Assembly (NCBI GenBank): GCA_021787985.1
Contig: JAJYLG010000017.1
Coordinates: 1 to 47,172 of the forward strand
Reading direction: 5' to 3'
DNA from: Chloroflexota bacterium
Lineage (GTDB): Bacteria > Chloroflexota > Dehalococcoidia > DSGV01
Length of the DNA stretch: 47,172 nt
Shown here piece by piece: positions 23,296-31,344 of the stretch; the first letter of the stretch is position 1; every line of letters begins with the position of its first letter. A program made the position numbers and the translations under genes. Under the pieces are notes generated by a model. The model worked only from the letters and a program-made list of their open reading frames with translations, did not search any database and had not been told where the DNA came from.

Positions 23296-23838
23296 ATGGC
23301 CCGCTACGGAATGGTCATCGATCTCAGGGTATGTGCGCAGTGCCGAGGATGCACCGTCGCCTGTCAAGCCGTGAATCAGCTTCCGCCGGACGAGCGCTGG
23401 GTCGAGCTGCGCAGCACCAGCGTGGGCAGCTTCCCCTCCGTGCGGCGCATCACGGCGCCGGTGCAATGCATGCAGTGCGGGAATCCTCCCTGCGCTGCCG
23501 TGTGCCCCACCGGCGCCACGCACAAGGATTCCAAGACCGGCGTCGTGCTGGTGGACGCGGGACGCTGCGTCGGCTGTCGCTACTGCCAGGTGGCCTGCCC
23601 CTATCAGGCACGGGTGTTCGAAGAGAAGACCGGCGTCGTGGCGAAGTGCATCTTCTGCCTTCCCCTGGTGAAGCAGGGGCAGCAGCCCGCCTGCGTCAGT
23701 CAGTGCATCGGTCACGCGCGAACCTTCGGTGACCTCGACGATCCGAACAGCGAGGTCAACCGCGCGCGCAGAGACCTCAAGGCGATGGCGGTCCGGGCCG
23801 ACCTGGGCACGGACCCAAGTATCTTCTACGCGAGCTAG
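23296..23838 (+). CDS. 4Fe-4S ferredoxin electron-transfer subunit (PsrB/NrfC/TtrB-like)
   Basis: A 180-residue iron-sulfur protein with 16 cysteines arranged for four [4Fe-4S] clusters: C13-C16-C19-C23 (CAQCRGCTVAC), CMQCGNPPCAAVCP, CVGCRYCQVACP, and CIFC ... CVSQC. This is the beta subunit of complex-iron-sulfur molybdoenzymes, passing electrons between the membrane anchor and the catalytic subunit. It lacks its own signal peptide, as expected, because it is co-exported by the Tat signal of the catalytic partner. The ATG is four bases after the stop of the alpha-subunit gene, and AGGTGAT precedes it. A 9-base gap separates it from the NrfD-like gene. Confidence 0.93.
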   Translation: MARYGMVIDLRVCAQCRGCTVACQAVNQLPPDERWVELRSTSVGSFPSVRRITAPVQCMQCGNPPCAAVCPTGATHKDSKTGVVLVDAGRCVGCRYCQVACPYQARVFEEKTGVVAKCIFCLPLVKQGQQPACVSQCIGHARTFGDLDDPNSEVNRARRDLKAMAVRADLGTDPSIFYAS

Positions 23839-23847
23839 GAGGAGGAA

Positions 23848-24708
23848 ATGGCTCAAACTGTCTGGGGACTTCCGGTGATCCTCTACCTGTTCCTCGGAGG
23901 AATGGGAGCGGGCGCATATCTTACCGCCCGCTGGGCCGAGCGGTATCCGGACTCCTCCGCGGTGGTACGCGTGGGCCGCTGGCTGAGCGGCCCGCTGGTC
24001 GCGGTCGGCACCGTTCTGCTCGTCTTTGACCTGGGAGCGGGCAAGACCCATCCCTGGCGCATTCTCTGGCTCTACACTGACCTGCACTCAGTGATGACCT
24101 GGGGTACCTGGCTGCTCACCATGTTCGTCCCGGTTGCGTTGGTGCATGCTTTCGCCCCGGCGCAATGGACCGAGCGCCAGCGCTGGCTGCACGTCGTGGG
24201 AGTGACGCTGGCCATCGGTGTGGCGCTCTACACCGGGGTGCTGCTGGCAGTGCTCAAGGCCATCCCCCTGTGGAACAATGGGCTGCTTCCGGTGCTGTTC
24301 GTCATCTCTGCGGTGTCGACCGGGGTCGCCGCCACCGTACTGCCGGCGGTGCTGATCGACCCACGGGTGTTGCGGACGGCGGAAGGGTTCCGCAGCATCC
24401 ACCTTGCGGTCGTCGTGAGCGAGCTGCTCGTCCTGACGCTGTTCCTGTTCTTCACGGCGGAGGGATCTGCGGCGGGCCGGCTCTCGTACGACATGCTCAC
24501 CACCGGGTCGCTCGCGGCCGCGTTCTGGATCGGGATCGTGCTGGTCGGGCTGGTCTTGCCATTGCTGCTGATGGCGCTGGGCGCGGGCTTCCGCTCGTTC
24601 ACGCTGCAGCGGAACGCGGTGGTGATCGAAGCGCTGGCGGTGCTGGTCGGCGGTTTCTTCCTGCGCTACGTGATCGTGCACGCGGGGATCCCGCAGGTGC
24701 TGTTCTGA
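23848..24708 (+). CDS. NrfD/PsrC-like membrane anchor, quinone-interacting subunit
   Basis: A 286-residue integral membrane protein with about eight hydrophobic helices and an N-terminal VWGLPVILYLFLGGMGAGAYL segment typical of NrfD/PsrC proteins. This family anchors molybdoenzymes and binds menaquinone without haem. Loop residues HPWRILWLYTDLHSVMTWGTW and LKAIPLWNN between helices are also characteristic. GGAGGAGG lies two bases before the ATG. It completes a three-subunit complex with the two upstream genes. A hairpin follows at 24746-24777. Because the quinone site is on the outer face in PsrC, it could reduce or oxidise quinone depending on the substrate. Confidence 0.92.
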   Translation: MAQTVWGLPVILYLFLGGMGAGAYLTARWAERYPDSSAVVRVGRWLSGPLVAVGTVLLVFDLGAGKTHPWRILWLYTDLHSVMTWGTWLLTMFVPVALVHAFAPAQWTERQRWLHVVGVTLAIGVALYTGVLLAVLKAIPLWNNGLLPVLFVISAVSTGVAATVLPAVLIDPRVLRTAEGFRSIHLAVVVSELLVLTLFLFFTAEGSAAGRLSYDMLTTGSLAAAFWIGIVLVGLVLPLLLMALGAGFRSFTLQRNAVVIEALAVLVGGFFLRYVIVHAGIPQVLF

Positions 24709-24745
24709 TGCGCGCTCGTGGAGCGTGACTCGCGTGACATGGAGG

Positions 24746-24777
24746 CCGGGCGGGATCAGCCTTGTGGTCCCGCCCGG
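24746..24777. terminator. Perfect 10-bp stem between convergent genes
   Basis: CCGGGCGGGA and TCCCGCCCGG pair perfectly around a 12-base loop, between the NrfD-like gene and the convergent dehydrogenase gene. It has no T-run on the plus side and may act in both directions or with Rho. Confidence 0.6.
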
Positions 24778-24800
24778 TCGGCCGCGTGCACGGCCGCGAC

Positions 24801-25934
24801 TCAGAGGACGTCGCTCAGGGAGCCGTCGTCGCGATAGCGTTCGGCGGGGTCGTGTTCGTAACGGCGGGCGAGGGCATCGCCGAGAGGCGCGCGGCCGAGC
24901 CGGCGGCCGATCGCCAACGGCCCCTCCGGCCAGCCGATGCAGTCGCGCGCGATCGTCTCGACGACCTCAGCAGTGGCCACGCCCTCGCGTGCCAGGCGCG
25001 CGCCTTCGAGCACCACCGGCGCGACCAGGTCGGCCACCTCCCCCGCCACCTCCGAGTCGCGATCCCTCGGCTGGCGCTCCCAGCGATGTTGCGCATAGAC
25101 GTAGAAGCCGCGGCCCGCTGCGGCTCCACGCTCCGCGCGACGCAGGCGCTCGTCCAGGTAGGCCAGGGTGCGCCACGATCCCTCCCACCGCCCCCAGCGG
25201 CCGGTCTCGTCGAAGAGCCGGTGGGTGAGCTCGAGCCCGATGTAGTCCATCGACTCGCAAGGCCCGAACGGGAAGCCCAGCCGCAGGCGATAGGCCGCGT
25301 CGACGGCCTCCGGGGTGCCGCCATCCGCCACGGCGAGGACCGCCTCCTCGTACTGACGCAAGAGCAGCCGGTTGCCGACGAAGCCGGGGAAGTCGCGGCG
25401 CAAGACCGCGGGCACCCGCCCGAGGCCGCGGACGAGCGTTTCGGCGGCGGCCATCGTCTCGCTCGCGCTACGCTCGCCGGGGATGATCTCGACTGCCGCG
25501 CGCCGCCAGGGTGGATTGTAGAAGTGCAAGCCCACGAAGCGCTCCGGGCGGGTCAGCGGCCGCGCGATGATGGAGATAGGGATCCACGACGCGGTGGTCG
25601 CCAGGAACGCGGATGGCGGCGTGGCGTCCTGGACGGCGCGCAGGACGGCGTACTTGACGTCCAGCGTCTCCACCACCGACTCGACGGCCCAGTCTACTCC
25701 CCTGACCGCCTCGGCCACGTCGGCGCAGAGGCGAAGGCGCGCGAGGATCTCTCCCGGCTCGCCGGCCGCGGCGCGGTTCTTCGAGAGGATGCGCCCGATC
25801 TCCTGATACGCGCTCAGGCGTGTTGAGTCGCGGCGCGACCAGAGGCCGACCTCGGCCTCGTTCAGCAGGGCGAGGGCGGCCACGCCCAGGCCGATCGGCC
25901 CCGCTCCCAGCACGCCGACCCGCATCGCCGGCAT
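24801..25934 (-). CDS. 3-hydroxyacyl-CoA dehydrogenase family protein, divergent
   Basis: A 377-residue NAD-dependent dehydrogenase, longer than the Hbd type. The NAD fingerprint is VGVLGAGPIGLGVAAL (GxGxxG at 10-15). The catalytic histidine H137 is in GLHFYNPPWRRAAVEII, the expected place. The usual SNTSS loop is replaced by ATTASWIPI. The middle has LRLGFPFGPCESMDYIGLE, matching the substrate-binding helical domain. The longer C-terminal region (after about 290) suggests a second helical domain repeat, as in the Hbd-like half of the larger enzymes. It begins one base after the acyl-CoA dehydrogenase stop codon, so the two are coupled. The substrate is unknown. Confidence 0.85.
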   Translation of the reverse strand: MPAMRVGVLGAGPIGLGVAALALLNEAEVGLWSRRDSTRLSAYQEIGRILSKNRAAAGEPGEILARLRLCADVAEAVRGVDWAVESVVETLDVKYAVLRAVQDATPPSAFLATTASWIPISIIARPLTRPERFVGLHFYNPPWRRAAVEIIPGERSASETMAAAETLVRGLGRVPAVLRRDFPGFVGNRLLLRQYEEAVLAVADGGTPEAVDAAYRLRLGFPFGPCESMDYIGLELTHRLFDETGRWGRWEGSWRTLAYLDERLRRAERGAAAGRGFYVYAQHRWERQPRDRDSEVAGEVADLVAPVVLEGARLAREGVATAEVVETIARDCIGWPEGPLAIGRRLGRAPLGDALARRYEHDPAERYRDDGSLSDVL

Positions 25935-25935
25935 G

Positions 25936-27096
25936 CTATTGGCGGCCGTGCGCCAGCACGTCGCGCGCGATCACCTGCCGCTGGATGGTCGGCGAGCCTT
26001 CCTCGAACCAGAGGGCGCGCGAGTCGCGGTAGTAGCGCTCGATGGCCGTCTCCTTGAGATAGCCGATGCCGCCGTGGATCTCGAGCGCCCAGTCGGCGAC
26101 CCGGCCGACCATCTGCAGGCCGAAGAGCTTGACCTGGGAGGCCTCGCGGCGGACCTGCTCGCCGGCGTCGACCCGCGCGACCACGGCCATCGCCAGCGCG
26201 CGGGCGGCCGCGATCTCGGTGGCCATGTTGGCGATCATCCCCTGGATCGCCTGCCGCTGGGCGAGCGGCTTGCCGAAGGTGACTCGCTTCCACGTGTGGG
26301 CCACCGACCGGTCCAGCAGCTCCTGGGCGAGCCCGACGCATGAGAGGCCGATGAACACCCGGCTGGTGTCGAGGATGTCCAGCGCGACCTGCAATCCCTG
26401 ACCCTCCTCGCCGAGCAGGTTGCCCGCCGGCACGGGAGCGTCCTCGAAGCGAAACGCGCCGTGGAAGCTGCCGCGCATCCCCATGCCGTCCGGCTGCGCG
26501 CTCATGACGACGCCCGGCCCGCTCTTCTCCACGACGAACATGGTGATGCCGTTCTCGCCTTTCGCGCGGTCGGTGTAGGCGATGACCTGGATGGCGCGCG
26601 CGTGGTCGGCGCAGGAGACGAGATGCTTGTTTCCCGTGAGGTAATACACGTCGCCGTCGCGGCGGGCGGAGGTCCGGATGTCGGTTCCGGTGCCCGCGTC
26701 GGGCTCGGTGAGGGCGAAGGCGAAGGTGCTCTCACCGCGGACCATCGCCGGCAGGTAGGCACGGCGCTGCTCGTCCGTCCCGTAGCGCATCAGCGCGCCG
26801 CTGCCGATCCAGTTCCATATGTGGACGAAGAGCCGGATCGTCCCATGGGAGTGCGCGATCTCCTCCAGCAGGGGCCCGTACTGGCCCGCCGTCAAGCCGA
26901 TGCCGCCGTACTGGCGCGGAAGCGTCAGGCGGAACAGCCCTGCCTCGCGGAACCGGTCCCAGAGCCTCGGGGGGAGCGCATTCGTCTCCTCGATTTCCTG
27001 TGCAAGGGGGTCACACTCCTCCTTCACGAAGCGACGCAGCGCCTGTCGGTACTCGTCGAGCTGCTCGGGCAGGCGATAGTCCTGAATGCTCAGCAC
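25936..27096 (-). CDS. Acyl-CoA dehydrogenase
   Basis: A 386-residue FAD-dependent dehydrogenase of the short/branched-chain type, giving trans-2-enoyl-CoA. Typical blocks are FAFALTEPDAGTGTDIRTSA (FAD and substrate contacts), YYLTGNKHLVSCAD, GVVMSAQPDGMGMRGS, and the C-terminal EIHGGIGYLKETAIERYYRD. The likely catalytic base is the glutamate just before the glycine in FEEGSPTIQ (about residue 366). Electrons go to an electron-transfer flavoprotein not seen in this window. It is the first gene of an operon with the divergent hydroxyacyl-CoA dehydrogenase and sits divergent from the TetR gene, with 209 bases between. It may be regulated by that TetR. Confidence 0.93.
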   Translation of the reverse strand: MLSIQDYRLPEQLDEYRQALRRFVKEECDPLAQEIEETNALPPRLWDRFREAGLFRLTLPRQYGGIGLTAGQYGPLLEEIAHSHGTIRLFVHIWNWIGSGALMRYGTDEQRRAYLPAMVRGESTFAFALTEPDAGTGTDIRTSARRDGDVYYLTGNKHLVSCADHARAIQVIAYTDRAKGENGITMFVVEKSGPGVVMSAQPDGMGMRGSFHGAFRFEDAPVPAGNLLGEEGQGLQVALDILDTSRVFIGLSCVGLAQELLDRSVAHTWKRVTFGKPLAQRQAIQGMIANMATEIAAARALAMAVVARVDAGEQVRREASQVKLFGLQMVGRVADWALEIHGGIGYLKETAIERYYRDSRALWFEEGSPTIQRQVIARDVLAHGRQ

Positions 27097-27221
27097 GGCT
27101 TGTTCCCCTTCCGTCGATCTGCTGGGTTGTGTGCGGGACCGCCACCGGTAGTGTGGGGGCTGGCGAGCGCCACGTCCCGCGCGTGCCGCCCGGCGGTGCC
27201 GGCGAGCAGCGGTCGCGGGCG

Positions 27222-27230
27222 TGATATGAT
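27222..27230 (+). promoter_or_regulatory. Extended -10 promoter of the TetR gene
   Basis: TGATATGAT (TG at 27222-27223, TATGAT at 27225-27230) is close to the extended -10 consensus. It is followed within seven bases by the candidate operator core. Confidence 0.6.
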
Positions 27231-27231
27231 G

Positions 27232-27247
27232 CGCATGCGTTCATACT
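27232..27247. promoter_or_regulatory. TetR operator candidate, copy 1
   Basis: CGCATGCGTTCATACT contains the core GCGTTCATAC, which also occurs at 33153-33162 in the B12-mutase promoter. The surrounding symmetry is GnATG-N4-CATnC. It covers the predicted start site of the TetR gene and lies in the spacer shared with the acyl-CoA dehydrogenase operon. Confidence 0.6.
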
Positions 27248-27305
27248 GATGAGTCTAGCCCTGGTTCCGCGGAGGTCAAGCCGCGGAGGCGTTCGGGAGG
27301 TCGAG

Positions 27306-27938
27306 ATGCAGGAGCGACCGATGGGCATACGCGGCTTTCGCGTGCGACAGCCGGAAGAGGCAGAGGCGCGACGCCGGTCGATCCTGCTGGCCGCGGGCAA
27401 GGTGTTCGCCCAGAAAGGGTACTGGAGCGCGACGCTCGATGACGTGGCCGAAGAGATGGGGGTTACCAAGACCGTCATCTACTATTACTTCCGCAGTAAA
27501 GAGGAGGTATATGCCGAGATCCGGGTCACCGCCACGATCGACAACATCAAACGGTTGCGGGCCGTGCTCGAGCGGGGCGGCTCGCCCGAGCAGATGCTGC
27601 GCGGGGCGACCAGCGACCTGCTGCGTCACGTGCTCGAGGGACTCGAGCAATACTCGGTCCTGATCCAGGATCGTCATGTGCTGACTCCGGAGAACCGGGC
27701 GCGGCTGCGCGAGGTCGAGCGGGAGTACGAGGAGCTCGTACGCGGGATCGTGGAGCAGGGTGTACGGGCGGGGGTGTTCGCGGCCCGAGACCCCAAGGTT
27801 ACGGCGTTCACCATCATTCGCGCGGTCCTCGGCGTCGCCAACTGGTATTCTCCGGACGGCCCGCTGCCCCCCCCGTACATCATCCAGCACGTAACCGAGC
27901 AGCTCATCAGCGGCGTGCTGCGCACTCCTGCGGAGTAG
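27306..27938 (+). CDS. TetR/AcrR family transcriptional regulator
   Basis: A 210-residue regulator. The helix-turn-helix domain (about residues 20-65) contains RRRSILLAAGKVFAQKGYW, ATLDDVAEEMGVTKTVIYYY and FRSKEEVYAEI, the classic TetR pattern. The C-terminal ligand domain is not similar to a family I can name. I chose the ATG at 27306, five bases after GGGAGG. It is divergent from an acyl-CoA dehydrogenase operon and convergent with a CoA-transferase, and its operator candidate recurs at the B12-mutase promoter. The ligand is probably an acyl-CoA or acid of that pathway, as for other TetR regulators of fatty-acid genes; that is inference. Confidence 0.9.
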   Translation: MQERPMGIRGFRVRQPEEAEARRRSILLAAGKVFAQKGYWSATLDDVAEEMGVTKTVIYYYFRSKEEVYAEIRVTATIDNIKRLRAVLERGGSPEQMLRGATSDLLRHVLEGLEQYSVLIQDRHVLTPENRARLREVEREYEELVRGIVEQGVRAGVFAARDPKVTAFTIIRAVLGVANWYSPDGPLPPPYIIQHVTEQLISGVLRTPAE

Positions 27939-28045
27939 CCGGCCCGTGCACCGGGACACCTCGTGGGTCCGATGCGCCTCAGCGGCCGGTCGCGGTGCGC
28001 CAGTCGACCGTGGCGGCTCGAGGCGGGGGACTTCACTCGTATCGC

Positions 28046-29377
28046 TCAGACCCTGATGCCGTGCAATCGCCCCGCCTCGTGGCGCAGCTCGGCGCGGAAG
28101 TCCGGATGAGCGACGCTGATCAGCTCGGCGATCCGTTGCCGGAGCGTCTTTCCGCGCAGCCGGGCGATGCCGTGCTCCGTCACCACGTAGTCGACGTAGG
28201 CTCGGTGCACGGTGATCGTCGAGCCTGGCTCCAGGGTCGCTCGGATGCGCGACACGCGCGTGCCGCCGACGAGCTGAGAGGAAGGTAGGACAATCACCGA
28301 GCCGCCGCTCGTGAGCGACGCGGCGGTGGCGAACACGTACTGTCCTCCCGGCCCCGTGAAAATGGCCGCTCCCATGGTCTCGGAGCATACGTTGCCGGTG
28401 ATGTCGACCGCGAGCGCGTTGTTGACCGCGACCAGGTTCTCCACTCGGAGGAGGTTGCCCAGGTCGTCGACGTAGCCGAAGTCGTAGAGTTCGAACATCG
28501 GGTGGCCGTCGATGTACTCCAGCTCCTCTCGTGGCATCTGCACGAACGCGGTGCCGACGACCTTCCCGGGGTGGAACGTCTTGTGCTTACCGGTGACCAC
28601 GCCCTCGCGCACGAGGTCGGCTACGCCGCCGGGGATGATCTCCGTGTGCACCCCGAGGTCGTGCTTGTCGTGCAGATAGACAGCCAGCGCCGCCGAGACG
28701 TCGCCGACCCCCATCTGCAGGGTGCAGCCGTCGCGCACGATCTCGCTGGCGACCAGCGTGCAGATCACCTCGGCCGCGTAGACCGTCTCCTCACCGCGGG
28801 GCTGGACCGGCGGTGGTGGGGCAGGCTCGGCCTCGCAGAGCAAGGCGAAGCGCGAGGCCTCGATGAAGTTGTTCCCGCCCGTGCGGATGAACTCGGGGTG
28901 CACCTCGCCCACCAGGACCTTCGACCGCCCGACCACGGCCGGGCCGACCCACACGGATGGCCCGAAGCTGCAGAAGCCATGCGCGTCCGGCGGGGAGACG
29001 GGAATGAGCGCGACGTCGTAGTCCTGGTCCAGCCCCGGTGGCATCTCGTGTGCCCTGACCTGGGCAAATGGGATGTAATCGAATCGTCCCTGCTGCACCG
29101 CCTTGCGGTCGGGTGCTCCGACGTGCGCCGTCTGAACCCGAAAGCTCGGGCTCACCGCGGCTGCGTCCCAGTCGAACACGGTGAGACTCGTGTAGACGTT
29201 GACGTTGTTGAGCTCGCCTGCCCGCGCCGCCAACGCGCGACAGAGCGTCAGCGGCATGGAGGTCCACATGCCGGCCCAGACCTTGTCGCCCGGCTTCACG
29301 ACGCCCACCGCTTCTTCCGGTGTCACCAGACTGCCCGCGAGCCGCTCCCGCCACGCAAGCTGACCTGTCACGCCCAC
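28046..29377 (-). CDS. Acetyl-CoA hydrolase/transferase family protein (4-hydroxybutyrate CoA-transferase-like)
   Basis: A 443-residue family I CoA-transferase that would exchange CoA between acetyl-CoA (or similar) and a free carboxylate. It shows the two-domain build: VGVVKPGDKVWAGMWTSMP and YDVALIPVSPPDAHGFCSFG in the first half, then LQMGVGDVSAALAVYLHD, LGVHTEIIPGGVADLV, ELYDFGYVDDLGN and AVDITGNVCSETMG. The C-terminal VSRIRATLEPGS and YVVTEHGIARLRGKTLRQR are typical of this family. The glutamate that carries the CoA ester is likely in the HTEI segment. It starts with GTG at 29377, close after GAGAGGAT; a GTG two codons later is equally possible. It has no close partner but sits near other acyl-CoA genes. 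Confidence 0.87.
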   Translation of the reverse strand: MGVTGQLAWRERLAGSLVTPEEAVGVVKPGDKVWAGMWTSMPLTLCRALAARAGELNNVNVYTSLTVFDWDAAAVSPSFRVQTAHVGAPDRKAVQQGRFDYIPFAQVRAHEMPPGLDQDYDVALIPVSPPDAHGFCSFGPSVWVGPAVVGRSKVLVGEVHPEFIRTGGNNFIEASRFALLCEAEPAPPPPVQPRGEETVYAAEVICTLVASEIVRDGCTLQMGVGDVSAALAVYLHDKHDLGVHTEIIPGGVADLVREGVVTGKHKTFHPGKVVGTAFVQMPREELEYIDGHPMFELYDFGYVDDLGNLLRVENLVAVNNALAVDITGNVCSETMGAAIFTGPGGQYVFATAASLTSGGSVIVLPSSQLVGGTRVSRIRATLEPGSTITVHRAYVDYVVTEHGIARLRGKTLRQRIAELISVAHPDFRAELRHEAGRLHGIRV

Positions 29378-29434
29378 ATCCTCTCTTCACTTCGGGCGGG
29401 CCACGCAGCGGGCAGCGCGCGGCCCGCCCTGGTG

Positions 29435-30715
29435 CTATCCGGTCGAGTACCCTGCCTCGCAGGTCAGTGAGCCAAACTTCGCGAACTGCCCCTGCTGCAC
29501 CTTCATGAGCTGCGCGCAGTGAAACGGGTTGTGGTCCGTCGCGCCAACACTGGCCGGGGCAAGCGCGACGGTCTGGTAGTTCCTGATCGACTCAGCCGCC
29601 TTCACGACCCCCGCCCGCGTGAGGTTGGGGCCACCCAGCTCCAGCGCCCGAACCGTGAGCTGCGCGGCCGCGATGCCGAAGAGGTTGAGATCCTGGAACT
29701 GCTGGCCCGGCGCGTACTTGGTCATGATCTCCTTGGCGAACGCGACCTGCGCATTCGACAGATCAGTCGCGGACGGCAGATACGCGTCGGTGATGACGCC
29801 TTCGACGGCGGCGGCCCCGGCGTCCTTGATCACGCTGGTCGTGGCGGAGACGTAAGACATAAGGATGGTCGGCTTCCAGCCGGAGTCGTGGATGAACTTC
29901 AGGGCGAGCGTGGCGAACTTGGGGATGGCGAACAGCACCACCACATCGGCGCCGGCGTTCTTGAGGGCCGTCATCTGCGTGCTGACATCGGTGGACGAGA
30001 CCTCGTACGACTGCTGGCCGACCACCTTGAGGCCGGTCCCCAGCGCCGGGACGAAGTTCTTGAGCTCGTCCTTGCCGAAGTCGTCGTTCTGGTAGAGGAT
30101 TCCCACTTTGTGCCCGGTCAGATTCTGCTTGACATACGCGGCCAGCACCCGGCCTTCCGCGGTGTACGGGAAGATCCCAGGGAAGGTCCACGGATACTTC
30201 TGCGGGTCGTTCAAGAACGAGGTGGCCGCAAGCGTGAACAGGTTCGGTATGTGCTCGTCGTTGATGTAGCCGACCGTCGCGGCGTTCTGCATCGTGCCCA
30301 GCACGCCGGCGAACGCGAACACCTTGTCGTCCGTCGCCAGCGTCTTGATCCCCGCCAGCGCCACCGACGGGTTCGTCTGGTCGTCCTTCGTGATGAAGAC
30401 GATCTTGCGGCCGTTGACTCCGCCATGGTCGTTGACGTAGTCGAAGTAGACTTTCATTCCCAAGGTGTCGGCGTAGTACGCCGAGTACGCGCCCGACAGA
30501 GGTGTCGTCGCGCCGAGCTTGATCTCCGCTGGCGTCACGCCGACATCGCTGGCCGTGAGAGCTGCCTGGGTCGCCGTGCCCGCTGCCTGCGTGCCTCCCG
30601 CCGCTTGCGGCGTCGAAGTCGCCGCCTTGCTTCCGCTTCGGCACGAGGCGAGCAACGCGAGAGCGGCCGCCAGGGCAACGAGCGCCAGTCCGCGCCTGAG
30701 TTGGTTAGGTGTCAT
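29435..30715 (-). CDS. ABC transporter substrate-binding lipoprotein (branched-chain amino acid / LivK-like type)
   Basis: A 426-residue periplasmic-binding-protein type I lipoprotein. A hydrophobic signal with lipobox LLASC puts the lipidated cysteine at residue 25, followed by an Ala/Thr/Gln-rich linker. The mature protein has the family features: IKLGATTPLSGAYSAYYADTL, the VNGRKIVFITKDDQTNPS segment, and KVGILYQNDDFGKDELKNF. The ligand pocket should bind an amino acid, amide or carboxylate. No permease or ATPase genes are adjacent, so the transporter may be elsewhere, or the protein may sense. I chose the ATG at 30715, with GGGAGGAAG eight bases upstream. It sits between the CoA-transferase and mutase genes. 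Confidence 0.87.
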   Translation of the reverse strand: MTPNQLRRGLALVALAAALALLASCRSGSKAATSTPQAAGGTQAAGTATQAALTASDVGVTPAEIKLGATTPLSGAYSAYYADTLGMKVYFDYVNDHGGVNGRKIVFITKDDQTNPSVALAGIKTLATDDKVFAFAGVLGTMQNAATVGYINDEHIPNLFTLAATSFLNDPQKYPWTFPGIFPYTAEGRVLAAYVKQNLTGHKVGILYQNDDFGKDELKNFVPALGTGLKVVGQQSYEVSSTDVSTQMTALKNAGADVVVLFAIPKFATLALKFIHDSGWKPTILMSYVSATTSVIKDAGAAAVEGVITDAYLPSATDLSNAQVAFAKEIMTKYAPGQQFQDLNLFGIAAAQLTVRALELGGPNLTRAGVVKAAESIRNYQTVALAPASVGATDHNPFHCAQLMKVQQGQFAKFGSLTCEAGYSTG

Positions 30716-30928
30716 CGCGCTTCCTCCCGTGGGGCATGTGCCCCGCCTGCTCAACGCCCCTCCTGTTGGACCGTTCGGCGCACCCCTGCTCCGGGTCCGC
30801 CTTCCTACGCCTCGGTCACACGCGCGTCCTCCCTTCCTCCTCCGCTGACAACCGGCCGTCGGTGTAGGCTGGGCTGCGTGCGTCACCTCCGCCGCGGGCC
30901 ACGGCCTCGTCCGGGATGCCACCCGAGC

Positions 30929-31333
30929 CTAGCGCGGGGTCACCGAGCGGCGAATGAATTCGACGACCCCCGCGACCCGGCTTCCGGCCGGGAAGACCTC
31001 GTGCACGCCGGCCTCCTTCAGGAGCGCGATGTCTTCCGCTGGGATCACGCCTCCCACGACCAGCACGACGTCACGCAGGTCGTGCGCCTTCATCAGCGCG
31101 GCGACCCTCGGCACCAGCGCCAGGTGCTCTCCCGAGAGACAGCTCACGCCGACCACGTCCACGTCCTCCTGGATCGCGGCCTCGACGATGTGCTCGGGCG
31201 TTTGAAACACGCCGAGGTAGACAACCTCCATGCCGGCATCACGCAGCATCGTCGCCAGGACCTTCGCGCCACGGTCGTGCCCGTCCAGGCCGATCTTCGT
31301 TACCAGCACTCTGATGGGAACGGAGGCCGCCAA
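30929..31333 (-). CDS. Cobalamin-binding small subunit of a B12-dependent acyl-CoA mutase
   Basis: A 134-residue protein homologous to the C-terminal B12-binding domain of methylmalonyl-CoA mutase and to the separate small subunits of split mutases. The cobalamin motif DxHxxG is present (D17, H19 and G22 in GLDGHDRGAKV), followed by SCLSGEH and the nucleotide-tail glycines VVGGVIP. The axial ligand is the histidine of DxHxxG. It probably starts with TTG at 31333: GGGAG lies seven bases upstream and the TTG-initiated sequence aligns with the usual beginning; no in-frame ATG is better. It follows the large subunit by 11 bases. Together they form a heterodimeric mutase. Confidence 0.85.
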   Translation of the reverse strand: MAASVPIRVLVTKIGLDGHDRGAKVLATMLRDAGMEVVYLGVFQTPEHIVEAAIQEDVDVVGVSCLSGEHLALVPRVAALMKAHDLRDVVLVVGGVIPAEDIALLKEAGVHEVFPAGSRVAGVVEFIRRSVTPR

Positions 31334-31344
31334 TGCCCAACTCC

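Noticed and set aside
29435-30715. A full amino-acid ABC transporter operon
   Set aside because: Only the binding lipoprotein is present; neighbouring genes are a CoA-transferase and a mutase, and no permease or ATPase gene exists in the window.
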